NCBI RefSeq assembly: GCF_015704895.1
Contig: NZ_JADQWB010000004.1
Location: 186,001-250,000, forward strand
Reading direction: 5' to 3'
DNA length: 64,000 bases
From: Agrobacterium leguminum
GTDB taxonomy: Bacteria > Pseudomonadota > Alphaproteobacteria > Rhizobiales > Rhizobiaceae
Part shown: positions 51,672 through 60,129 of the stretch, one piece after another
How positions within the stretch are numbered: position 1 is the first letter of the stretch
Layout of the letters: each line of letters begins with the position of its first letter
Position numbers and translations under genes: made by a program
The notes under the pieces: model-generated
The model's input: the letters and a program-made list of their open reading frames with translations, nothing else
Told to the model about the DNA's origin: nothing
Database searches by the model: none

Positions 51672-52795
51672 GCACCATGTCGACAGCTCCCATTCTCATC
51701 CACCAGCCACGACGGCTTGCCGTTGGCGCCGGCACCATTTCACAGGTCGGCGCCTGGGCGGGAAAAACCGCATCGACCCTGATTATCGCCACACCGTTAA
51801 CGGCAAAATTTGCCGAACGGCTGCAATTGCAGGGCCCTTTCACGATCTTCGATGCCATTCCCGGCGAACCGGACACCACAACGCTGGAAGCCGCCCTAGC
51901 CGCGGCGCGCGCTGCCCAACCCGATCTCGTCATCGGCCTCGGTGGCGGTTCCGTAATGGATGTGGCGAAGCTGGTCGCGGCACTCTGGAATTCCGGCCAA
52001 AGGCTTGAGGATGTGGCAGGGCCGAACAGGGTTGCCGGGCGCGACACACGGCTGGTGCAGATCGCCACCACCGCCGGCACCGGTTCGGAGGCCGGCATCC
52101 GCTCGCTCATCACAGACCCGGTGAAAGGCAACAAGATCGCGGTCGAAAGCCCTCATCTGATCGCGGATTTCGCCGTGCTCGATCCGGAACTCACCTATTC
52201 CGTGCCATCAGCCGTAACGGCGGCAACCGGGGTGGATGCCATGGCCCATTGCGTCGAAGCCTTCACCAACCGCAAGGCCCATCCGATGATCGACGGTTTC
52301 GCCCGCATGGGTTTTGCGCTGGTCGGCAAATATCTGGCGCGCGCCGTCCGCGACGGTGCGGATACTGAAGCGCGGGAAGGCATGATGCTCGCCTCCTATT
52401 ATGGCGGCATCTGCCTCGGCCCGGTCAACACGGCGGCCGGCCACGCCATCGCCTATCCGCTCGGCACGCTTCTCAACCTGCCGCATGGGCTGGCAAACGC
52501 CATCGTCTTTCCGCATGTTCTGGCCTTCAACCAGCCTGCGGTTTCGGCGAAGACGGCGGAAGTGGCGGGAGCGCTCGGGCTTCGCGAACACCTTTCGCCT
52601 GATGATCTGCGCAAGGCGGCAACGGATTTCTGCGCCGGGCTCGGCATCGAAATGTCGCTCGCACGGCATGGCGCGACTGAGGCCGATCTTCTCCGCTACG
52701 CTGAGGATGCGCATGCCATCCGCCGGCTAATGGACAATAATCCCGTCGACATGAGCGTCGAGGACGTGCTCGGCATTTACCGCCACGCCTTCTGA
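51668..52795 (+). CDS. iron-containing alcohol dehydrogenase
   Basis: This 375-aa member of the Fe-ADH (maleylacetate reductase-like) family has the NAD-binding [12 protein letters not shown] near residue 94, and the metal-site His residues in the [13 protein letters not shown] block and [15 protein letters not shown]. It overlaps pdxA2 by 4 bp. It may reduce or oxidise a C3-C4 aldehyde or keto acid of the pathway. Two close ATG starts (51668 and 51677) are possible. Confidence 0.9.
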   Translation: MSTMSTAPILIHQPRRLAVGAGTISQVGAWAGKTASTLIIATPLTAKFAERLQLQGPFTIFDAIPGEPDTTTLEAALAAARAAQPDLVIGLGGGSVMDVAKLVAALWNSGQRLEDVAGPNRVAGRDTRLVQIATTAGTGSEAGIRSLITDPVKGNKIAVESPHLIADFAVLDPELTYSVPSAVTAATGVDAMAHCVEAFTNRKAHPMIDGFARMGFALVGKYLARAVRDGADTEAREGMMLASYYGGICLGPVNTAAGHAIAYPLGTLLNLPHGLANAIVFPHVLAFNQPAVSAKTAEVAGALGLREHLSPDDLRKAATDFCAGLGIEMSLARHGATEADLLRYAEDAHAIRRLMDNNPVDMSVEDVLGIYRHAF

Positions 52796-52840
52796 GCAAA
52801 AATCCGGTGCGCAGACGCGCATCGGTCTTCGGTCACCCGC

Positions 52841-53548
52841 TTAGTCTGTGTGCGAAGACTCGAACAGGCGGTCGCGCGATCCGGTCAAATGCTGAAGCAT
52901 CAACTGGCGCGCCGCCTCTGCGTCCCCATCGGCAATCGCCTTTGCGATTGCCTCATGCTCGGCGAAAACACGCGTCAGGCCGGATGCCTCCCGCTTGACC
53001 GACATGCCGTGGAACTTCATTCCCATTGCAATATGGTCCTTGAGCGCTTCCATCGCGGTGGAGAAATAACTGTTTCGCGCCGCCCGCGCGATGGCGAGGT
53101 GGAACTGATAATCGGCATCCTCGCGGTGGGACTGGCGATTGGTCGCATCCCGCATCAGTTCGAGCGCCTTCCGGATCGCCGCAAGTCTCTCGCCGTCGTG
53201 CCGCAAGGCTGCCGCGGCCGCCGCTGCCGGCTCCAGCGTCAGCCTGAATTCGTAACAGTTGAGAAGATCAGCAACGTTTTCGAGCTGTCCGAAGCCGAGC
53301 GGCTCGCGCAGGCCAAAAGCCCTGACATAGCTGCCGGAGCCCCTGCGGGAATAAATGAACCCCTGCTCGCGCAGCCGCCGCAACGCCTCGCGCACGACGG
53401 GTCGCGACACTTCGAATTCCATGGCGAGTTCATGCTCTGTCGGCAGTCGCTCATCCGGCTTGTAGGCGCCGGATTTGATCGCCCGGTGCATTCTCTCGAA
53501 AATAATGTCCGGAAGTGCCTTGCGCGCCGTTTCTTTCATCAGCCCCAT
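52841..53548 (-). CDS. GntR-family (FadR subfamily) regulator
   Basis: This 235-aa regulator has an N-terminal winged HTH (SRPVVREALRRLREQGFIYS followed by RRGSGSYV) and a C-terminal FCD ligand domain whose DADYQFHLAIARAA, MSVKREA and VFAEHEAIAKAI His and Glu/Asp residues form the usual metal site. FCD proteins bind carboxylates, fitting an acid-sugar locus. I start at ATG 53548 so that it does not overlap the kinase gene; ATG 53581 is possible. It converges on the ADH gene. Confidence 0.9.
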   Translation of the reverse strand: MGLMKETARKALPDIIFERMHRAIKSGAYKPDERLPTEHELAMEFEVSRPVVREALRRLREQGFIYSRRGSGSYVRAFGLREPLGFGQLENVADLLNCYEFRLTLEPAAAAAAALRHDGERLAAIRKALELMRDATNRQSHREDADYQFHLAIARAARNSYFSTAMEALKDHIAMGMKFHGMSVKREASGLTRVFAEHEAIAKAIADGDAEAARQLMLQHLTGSRDRLFESSHTD

Positions 53549-53552
53549 CTGG

Positions 53553-54608
53553 TCAGCTCTCTTCAGCGTCATTGTCGCCAAGCATCATTTTCGCGATCCG
53601 TTTCAACGTGTCAGCTTGCCCAAAACCGCCGGATTTCGCAATGATGCATTGATCTCCAGACCAGCCGACCCCAAGACCCGGCAGGCATTCGCCGGCAAGA
53701 CGCAGACGCGAAACGCCCATGGCCCGCAGCACGGCTTCGGCCGTGGCTCCACCCGACAACAGCAGCCTTGCCGCCCTGGCGGTAAAATGCGGCACGACGC
53801 CTTCCGCCAACCGGTCTGAAACCGCAAGCGGCGACAGATTTTCCGTACCCTGCGTCGCTTGAACCAGCGTCAGACCGGCACCGTCATCGGTGTGACGGGG
53901 CATGACGCCATTCGGCGCCTCAACGATCGAGACAGGCCCAATGCTTTTGAGAACGTCAATCTGCTCCACCGTGATCGGATCGCGAGATCCGATGACAAAA
54001 AGCCCCCTGCCTGCTGGAATGATCGCGGCCTCAGGAACAGCCTGCGCCGTCATCGCTTCAGCCAGCGCCTCGGCAAGCCCACGCGCGCCAACCAGAAGAT
54101 CGGCCCCTTCCGCCTGCGCAGCGGCGAGAGCTTCCCTGATATCGCCCTTTGATCGCGTATCGGGTATCGTGCAGCGGCCGGCATGTGCGCCCAGCCTTTC
54201 ATGAACCGGTATGGCAGCTTCCATGCCAAAGCCGGAAACGGCTCCGCCAATAACGACGCGTCCGAAATCCGGAATGGCGGGCGCGACAAGCGCGTGCCGA
54301 TAGGAAATCGCATCCATTTCCGCCGCAATATGCCCTTTCAGGCGGGAATCGATCTTCTTGAAAAGAATAGTATCGACCGGAACCAGCCCCAGCAGTTCCT
54401 GCGTGCGACGCCGGGCTTCATCCGCCTCGCCATCGCGGCAGCCGAGATTGACGCTGAGGACGGCAGGCGCATCCGCCAGCGCCGCACGCACACCGTCAAG
54501 CCCGATCGCCACCTCGGTCGCCAGCCCGCGCCCGGCAAAGGGGGCGGCGGCGTCGAGCGCTCCGGTCAGATCATCGGCAAAAATCAGCAGCACGGGCGAG
54601 GCCTTCAT
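53553..54608 (-). CDS. dtnK: DUF1537 four-carbon acid sugar kinase (DtnK-like)
   Basis: This 351-aa ATP-dependent kinase of the DUF1537 (OtnK/DtnK) family starts LIFADDLTGALDAAAPFAG and has TILFKKIDSRLKGHIAAE near 85, LLLSGGATAEAVLRAMG near 285 and CIIAKSGGFGQADTL near the end. Family members phosphorylate D-threonate, L-threonate or D-erythronate derivatives. With PdxA2 in the same locus, a D-threonate-type kinase is the best guess. It is somewhat shorter than many relatives of about 420 aa. Confidence 0.9.
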   Translation of the reverse strand: MKASPVLLIFADDLTGALDAAAPFAGRGLATEVAIGLDGVRAALADAPAVLSVNLGCRDGEADEARRRTQELLGLVPVDTILFKKIDSRLKGHIAAEMDAISYRHALVAPAIPDFGRVVIGGAVSGFGMEAAIPVHERLGAHAGRCTIPDTRSKGDIREALAAAQAEGADLLVGARGLAEALAEAMTAQAVPEAAIIPAGRGLFVIGSRDPITVEQIDVLKSIGPVSIVEAPNGVMPRHTDDGAGLTLVQATQGTENLSPLAVSDRLAEGVVPHFTARAARLLLSGGATAEAVLRAMGVSRLRLAGECLPGLGVGWSGDQCIIAKSGGFGQADTLKRIAKMMLGDNDAEES

Positions 54609-54614
54609 AAAAGT

Positions 54615-54628
54615 TGTAATGTTTTACA
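54615..54628. promoter_or_regulatory. dyad upstream of the DUF1537 kinase gene
   Basis: TGTAA-TGTT-TTACA is a perfect 5-bp dyad just 7 bp before the kinase start codon, in an AT-rich leader. It is a candidate operator for the FadR-type protein. Confidence 0.4.
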
Positions 54629-54826
54629 TCGATAAATTTATTTATAATCAATAGATAAATGGATGTGAATAACAAAAATTATGGCGCAGCTTTTCGGGCT
54701 GGCCAATCAGCCGCAAAGAGGCTCAAAGGACGAAAGAAGAAATCGGAAACGGCAAAAGAGAACGCCAAACGCGGGCCGCAGCCATATATGGCGAGACGGC
54801 CGAGAGATGGCGAACGACCAACGTCA

Positions 54827-57070
54827 CTAGATGAACCGGAAGGGCAGGCCCGAGATGAGCGCCTTGACGAAGCGCTTTTTCTGGAAGCGCCCATTCAGCG
54901 ATACGCGCGGCAACTGCGTCGACTTTTCAAGGCTGTGGGGACCGATAACGCCAGCCTGCGTGGTCACGGCTGCGGAAAATCCTGCATCGTGAACCGCTTT
55001 CGCTTCACGTTCTCCCACGGCCTTTACCCAGCCATAGGGATAGGAAAAGGACCGTGGCCGATGGCCAGCATAGGCTTCCACCCGGCGCGCCGATTCCGCA
55101 ATCTCATAAGCCAGACGCGCCGCATCGACCTTGCGCATATTCACATGCGTCATGGTATGCCCGCCGAAATGCACCAGAGGGTCCTCCGCCAGCGCCCTGA
55201 GCTCATCTTCATCCATGACAAGTTCGTCCACGATCGCGATGGGATCGACGCCATGCTGCCTCGCGGCACGATCGATCCTTTCCACCGCCTCGTCCTCCGA
55301 AAAGTTCTGGACGAAATCTTCAAGCCGCGTGAATGCTTCCGCTTTCTGCGAAGGGCTGGCGCATGCCACCTGCTCCGGCCCCGCCCCGAAATCGAATTCG
55401 AACGACGCGGCTTTCAGCGTCAGGGCAGCAGCGGTCTCCCACCAGAGGCTGCGTGTTCGCTCCACAAAACCCGGCGTGATGAAAATCGTGTAGGGAACGG
55501 CATATTTACGGAAGATCGGTGCGGCATAGTCGGCATTGTTTCGATAGCCGTCATCGAGCGTGAAGGCGCAGAACGACCGGCCTTCGTGATTATCGGCAAG
55601 CAGAGCCGGCAGATCGTGCAGATGGACGGGAACGAGACCGCATTCGAGAGCGGCCTGTATCGCCTCTTCCAGAAATTGCGGCGTGACGGACAATTGCACA
55701 TTGGGTGCGAAAGCCGAAACAGCCCCTCCGGGGCGCACATGATGAAGCGTGAAGATCACACCACGCCCGGCGAAAGACGGAAATGCCGAACGGACGGCCG
55801 GGAGAGAACTCACCTCCAGCCCTGCCCTTATGGCCCCATATTTCACAAGGCGTTTTATCGGCTGAAAGAACATCCTCCCCGATTGTCCTGACGTCAGGCC
55901 GGGAAGAAGGCGTTTTCTCACGACTCTTGAGACCGTCAGCGGCAGATCGATCAGGCCCGGCAAGGGATCGTTCGGCGCAAAGGCGGCCCAGCTGCGGATC
56001 TTGCCCAAAGAAGCAAAATAGTCGCGGATTTTACCCTGCCCTCTCCTGGCCAATGTGAAGGCGGCAACGGCATCGCGGACAAGATAGGACCAGGAAACGC
56101 CCTGCCGCACATTGCCGGGCCGGCCGACCGGCTCGCCATTGGCAACCCGCCATAGCAGGGCGCCAAGGTCGATGCCCGCCGCCGAGCAAAGGCCAAACCA
56201 TGACCATGGGCGCGGATTGACATCGAGAAGCTTCAGTTTCCCGTCCCGGCCGTCGAGCTTGAATTCCGCCTCGACCAGCCCGCTATGACCGGCCGACTTC
56301 AGTATTTTTCGGGCCGCATCCACCGCTTGCCCGTTGTCGATGACCTCGACGCGGGTGCTGGTATAGCCGAAATCGACAGGATATTGCCGGGCGCGCCGGG
56401 CGGTGAACTCCGCCACCGGCTCTCCGTTCAGCCAGAGCGCGGCGTAGGAGAACTGGCTTTCTCCCCCACCCGGAATGAGTTCCTGTACGACGACATTGCC
56501 GGCGCCGATCTCTCCACTCGCATCGGCAAAAGCCGTTTTCAGAGCATGTCGGTCATCGGCGCGAATGACTTTCGCCCGGGCGATGGTGGTATCGCCACCG
56601 CCCATATTCGGCTTGAGAATGACGGGAAACAATGCGTCCAGCGTATCGATGTCAGCGACCGATGCCAGCGTATAGGTTCGCGGAATACTGACGCCAAGTT
56701 CTGCGGCGCGCTGATAAAGCAGCGGTTTTTCGCAGAGCCATTGCAGGGCCGTCCAATCCGGCAGGATGATTTTGTAGAGCGAGGACAGTTCCTCACGATG
56801 CTGCGCAACAAGCTGGACCTCTCCGTCACCGGACGGCACCAGCAGACAGCCCTTCAAACCATGCCTGTCGGCCATTTGACGCAGGAACGGCATTGCCCCC
56901 GCATCATGCGGGCCGGCCCAGCGGATTGTTTCCCGCACGAAACGCGACCAACCCGGCAAAGGAGAATCATGGGTGAGGTAATAAACAGGCACATTCAGGG
57001 CGCCGAGGCTGCGGGCAAGGGCGAGCGTGCCGTGAGCGCCGCCGACAATAACAACACCTGGAATGGTCAA
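54827..57070 (-). CDS. ATP-grasp / polysaccharide deacetylase fusion protein
   Basis: This 747-aa two-domain protein begins with a CarB-type ATP-grasp ligase. It shows VVIVGGAHGTLALARSLGA, a LFPVILKPNMGGGDTT nucleotide loop near 150 and the Mg-site DVNPRPWSWFG at 283-293. The C-terminal part from about 430 is a NodB-type polysaccharide deacetylase with TLDDGY (504-509, catalytic Asp and metal Asp) and HTMTH (638-642). No signal peptide is present. Separate proteins of both types occur in exopolysaccharide loci, but this fusion is unusual. It may build and deacetylate a glycan precursor. Confidence 0.85.
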   Translation of the reverse strand: MTIPGVVIVGGAHGTLALARSLGALNVPVYYLTHDSPLPGWSRFVRETIRWAGPHDAGAMPFLRQMADRHGLKGCLLVPSGDGEVQLVAQHREELSSLYKIILPDWTALQWLCEKPLLYQRAAELGVSIPRTYTLASVADIDTLDALFPVILKPNMGGGDTTIARAKVIRADDRHALKTAFADASGEIGAGNVVVQELIPGGGESQFSYAALWLNGEPVAEFTARRARQYPVDFGYTSTRVEVIDNGQAVDAARKILKSAGHSGLVEAEFKLDGRDGKLKLLDVNPRPWSWFGLCSAAGIDLGALLWRVANGEPVGRPGNVRQGVSWSYLVRDAVAAFTLARRGQGKIRDYFASLGKIRSWAAFAPNDPLPGLIDLPLTVSRVVRKRLLPGLTSGQSGRMFFQPIKRLVKYGAIRAGLEVSSLPAVRSAFPSFAGRGVIFTLHHVRPGGAVSAFAPNVQLSVTPQFLEEAIQAALECGLVPVHLHDLPALLADNHEGRSFCAFTLDDGYRNNADYAAPIFRKYAVPYTIFITPGFVERTRSLWWETAAALTLKAASFEFDFGAGPEQVACASPSQKAEAFTRLEDFVQNFSEDEAVERIDRAARQHGVDPIAIVDELVMDEDELRALAEDPLVHFGGHTMTHVNMRKVDAARLAYEIAESARRVEAYAGHRPRSFSYPYGWVKAVGEREAKAVHDAGFSAAVTTQAGVIGPHSLEKSTQLPRVSLNGRFQKKRFVKALISGLPFRFI

Positions 57071-57243
57071 AGCCTGATCCCCGTCCTATTCCATATCTTG
57101 ATCGCAAAAATTGATAAATAAATTGGATATTTCTAAAGTATTGAGCGGACTGATATCGAATTGCGAAAAATCCGAGACGCCTATGCTTTTAATCTTTCGC
57201 AGGCGCTTCGGAATTGCTTTGAAAAGAAAAAGCGGAAGCCGCC

Positions 57244-57633
57244 TCACGCCTCCTTGCGGACGGGACGTGGATCGCCATTGTCGTCCACCGCGACCATGAT
57301 GAAGACGGCCTCCGTCACCTTTTCGCGTGAATCCTGATAGTGCCTGCGGGTCCAGGCCTCGATCTTCAGCGTGACGGAGGTGCGGCCGATCTTTTCGATT
57401 TTGGTGTAGACACACAATGTATCGCCGATCTTGACCGGCTTCTTGAAGACGATCTCATTGACTGCGACGGTAACGGTGCGGCCGCCGGCCACATCATTGG
57501 CGCGGACGAAAGCGGCAAGGTCCATCTGCGACATGACCCAGCCGCCGAAAATATCGCCGGCCGGGTTGGCATCGGCGGGCATCGCAAGCGTTCTGAGCGT
57601 GAGTTCCATATCGGCGGGCGGTTGCTGGTCCAT
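57244..57633 (-). CDS. acyl-CoA thioesterase (YciA-like hotdog)
   Basis: This 129-aa hotdog-fold thioesterase hydrolyses acyl-CoA. The family pattern NPAGDIFGGWVMSQMDLAAF supplies the Asp, and VNEIVFKKPVKIGDTLCVYT and VAVDDNGDPRPVRKE fit YciA. It acts as a hexamer in the cytoplasm, with broad specificity expected. It is on the same strand as the fusion gene but is separated from it by about 170 bp of AT-rich sequence, so it may be a separate unit. Confidence 0.92.
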   Translation of the reverse strand: MDQQPPADMELTLRTLAMPADANPAGDIFGGWVMSQMDLAAFVRANDVAGGRTVTVAVNEIVFKKPVKIGDTLCVYTKIEKIGRTSVTLKIEAWTRRHYQDSREKVTEAVFIMVAVDDNGDPRPVRKEA

Positions 57634-57806
57634 GTCTCAAAGTCCTTTCACAAGCCTCCCGCTGCCGGACTTAAACAACCGCACCCCATCCGCCAATAGC
57701 CGATTTGTCGCGGCAGCCCTTCCAAAACAGCAAGGAATCACAGAGCCATCGTAAGCTTCGGTTAACCATGATGAGGCACGATTCCAAAAAACGCGAGGGC
57801 GTGCGA

Positions 57807-58001
57807 ATGGCCTATGACTGGAGTGGAAACAACACAATACAGCAGCGCTACGACCGTATCGTCCTGGCGGTCGCCAGCGTCGTCGCCATCAGCCTGGCGA
57901 CCGGCACCCTTGCCCTGCGTTCGCAGGTGGAGCCGGACACCACCATAAGCCTTGCCAAACAGCAGCGACTCGATTCGGACAAATGGCATTTGCGGCTCTA
58001 G
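57807..58001 (+). CDS. small single-pass membrane protein
   Basis: This 64-aa protein has a short polar N-terminus (MAYDWSGNNTIQQRYDRI), one hydrophobic helix (VLAVASVVAISLATGTLAL) and a C-terminal polar tail. I chose ATG 57807 because GAGGG precedes it; ATG 57768 gives a longer N-terminus. Unrecognised. It ends 28 bp from the converging ABC gene. Confidence 0.65.
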   Translation: MAYDWSGNNTIQQRYDRIVLAVASVVAISLATGTLALRSQVEPDTTISLAKQQRLDSDKWHLRL

Positions 58002-58028
58002 TCCGCTCGGATCAGCCCCATAAATGAC

Positions 58029-59837
58029 CTATTGCGGAGCGCTCCCGGCCCTGGAGATATTCTCCTTCTGCGCGGTATGGTCGAGATGCGCCACAGCCGG
58101 GGCGAGCACCGACAGGAATGTTTCCGACCGGCCGATATAGATGATCGCCGCACCGACGATCCCGTTCAGAACTTCCGCCAGCGTATCCTGCGTCTGTTTT
58201 TCCAGCCCTTCGAGCAAATCGTCGATAACGACGAATTTCGGCTTCAGCAGCAGGGCATTGGCCACCCGGATACTGGCCTGCTCGTCTGAATCCAGTTTTT
58301 TGTCCCAGCGAATATTTTCCTCGAGACGGGATGCCATCTCGCCAAGCCCGCAGGCAGTGAGCGCCGAGACATAGTCCGCATCGGCGAAACGCTGGGGCGC
58401 GCGCGGATAGGCGAGGATTTCACGCAGCGATCCCGCCGGCAGATAGCCGTGCTGGGCAATGAAAAGCGTGTCGGACTGCTCGGGCATCTCAATCCTGCCC
58501 TGCCCCCAGGGCCACAGGCCCGCCATGGCCGCAAACAGCAGTCTTCGGTTCACGCCCTGCTCGCCATTGATCATCAGCCGTTCGCCCGGCCCGATCTCGA
58601 CTTCGCTCTCGCGCAGCTGGAAGCCACGATCCAGATCCTGCCCACCCGCATCGCGGCAGATCACCACCGACTGGAGGCGGATTTTTTCATTCTCCGCGCT
58701 GCGTTGCAGATCGATCGCCAGGCCGTGCTGTTCGACGCTGTCCATCTGGATAAGCGCGTTACGGAACACCGAAACGCGCTGCAACGTCGCCTTCCAGCTG
58801 GCGATCGGCCCGAAATTGTCGATGTACCAGCGCAGCGCCGTGTTGACCTGGTTGAACGCACCGACGGCCATCATCAGCCCGCCGAAGGTGAGGTTGCCGG
58901 AGAAATAAACCGGAGCCGCGATCAGGATCGGCGCCACCACCGCCAGCCAGCCATATCCTGCCGAAACCCACGTCAGATGCGTCAGCGCCATGGCAAGCCC
59001 GCGAATGACGCCGAGCACCGCATCAATATCGATACCGATCCTCCGCCTTTCGTTCTTTTCGCCGCGTGCAAGGGCAATGGCAGCAAGATTTTCGCTGGCC
59101 CGCATCAGTGAGAAGCGAAGTTCCGCCTCTTTGGAATAACGCTCGGCATTCAGCCCCACCAGCCGATAACCGACGAGATTGCTGAGCAGGGAAGCCGAAC
59201 CGGCGTAAAGGATCGCCGCCCAGACCATATAGCCGGGGATCGCATAGGTATCGCCGCCGATGGTGATGGCAAAGCCGGCCGAGAGAGACCAGAGGACGCC
59301 GATAAAGCTGACAAGCAGGATCGTCGCATTGACGAGACCGATGGAAAGCGCCGTACTGCTTTCAGCAAGGTTGCGGACATCGTCATGCAGGCGCTGGTCG
59401 GGGTTGATCGCAATCGTGCCGAAACCGGCAAGACGGGCGGCCCGCCCCGGTTTCAGCCATTGATCCACCATATCCTTGGCAAGGCCCTCGCGCATGTTCA
59501 GCGCCGTCATCTGGTTCAGCCAGGTCTGGATGACGTTGAGGAGAAGCAACAGCCCCGCGATGATGGCGAAGACCTCCAGCTGGTGAATGAAGGCGGCAAG
59601 ATCGCGCCGCTCCAGCGCGTTGTAAAACGGCGCGTTCCATTCATTGAGCCTGATCTGCCCATAGGCGGTGAGCAATATCACCGTGAGCAGCGCTATCGAC
59701 AGCAAGATCAGCCGGGTGCGCACTGGCGAGGTCCAGAAGGCACGCCCCATCATCCGCAGCTGCGCCGGGAAATCGAGATCGAAACCCGAAAGATTAGCCG
59801 CGCTTTTGCGCTGATCGTCGGTCACCGTTGTTGCCAT
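58029..59837 (-). CDS. SbmA/YddA-type ABC membrane protein with eroded ATPase motifs
   Basis: This 602-aa protein has an N-terminal ABC membrane domain of the SbmA/BacA/YddA kind. It has several helices over residues 40-340 and the family blocks RLNEWNAPFYNALERRDLAAF and NPDQRLHDDVRNLAE. The C-terminal ATPase domain is degenerate: Walker A reads NGEQGVNRR (424-432) with no Lys-Ser/Thr, the signature is LDSDEQ (515-520), and Walker B reads VVIDDLLEGL with a second Asp where Glu is usual. ATP hydrolysis is doubtful. Confidence 0.85.
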   Translation of the reverse strand: MATTVTDDQRKSAANLSGFDLDFPAQLRMMGRAFWTSPVRTRLILLSIALLTVILLTAYGQIRLNEWNAPFYNALERRDLAAFIHQLEVFAIIAGLLLLLNVIQTWLNQMTALNMREGLAKDMVDQWLKPGRAARLAGFGTIAINPDQRLHDDVRNLAESSTALSIGLVNATILLVSFIGVLWSLSAGFAITIGGDTYAIPGYMVWAAILYAGSASLLSNLVGYRLVGLNAERYSKEAELRFSLMRASENLAAIALARGEKNERRRIGIDIDAVLGVIRGLAMALTHLTWVSAGYGWLAVVAPILIAAPVYFSGNLTFGGLMMAVGAFNQVNTALRWYIDNFGPIASWKATLQRVSVFRNALIQMDSVEQHGLAIDLQRSAENEKIRLQSVVICRDAGGQDLDRGFQLRESEVEIGPGERLMINGEQGVNRRLLFAAMAGLWPWGQGRIEMPEQSDTLFIAQHGYLPAGSLREILAYPRAPQRFADADYVSALTACGLGEMASRLEENIRWDKKLDSDEQASIRVANALLLKPKFVVIDDLLEGLEKQTQDTLAEVLNGIVGAAIIYIGRSETFLSVLAPAVAHLDHTAQKENISRAGSAPQ

Positions 59838-60129
59838 TCATTCCATTCCGAAACGTCAGTCGGCAAAGAAAGCGGGTCGCGATTCTGCGCCTTTCGTTGC
59901 CAAGCAATAACACGCCGTTCGACCTTGTCCACAATCCCGGCGAAATCTCAGCGGCGATGATTGAAAAGCCCGGACAATTCTTACCGCAGGCAAATATCGC
60001 GGCCTCGACCAACAATGCGGTTGCCCCCGGAAATGATCCTTGCTTTCTTTTCCTGCATTGCACAAAATCCGAATAATTTCAGAGGGGCGGACAAACCGCA
60101 TAAGCCGGAAAACCGGGCAAGGCAGATTA

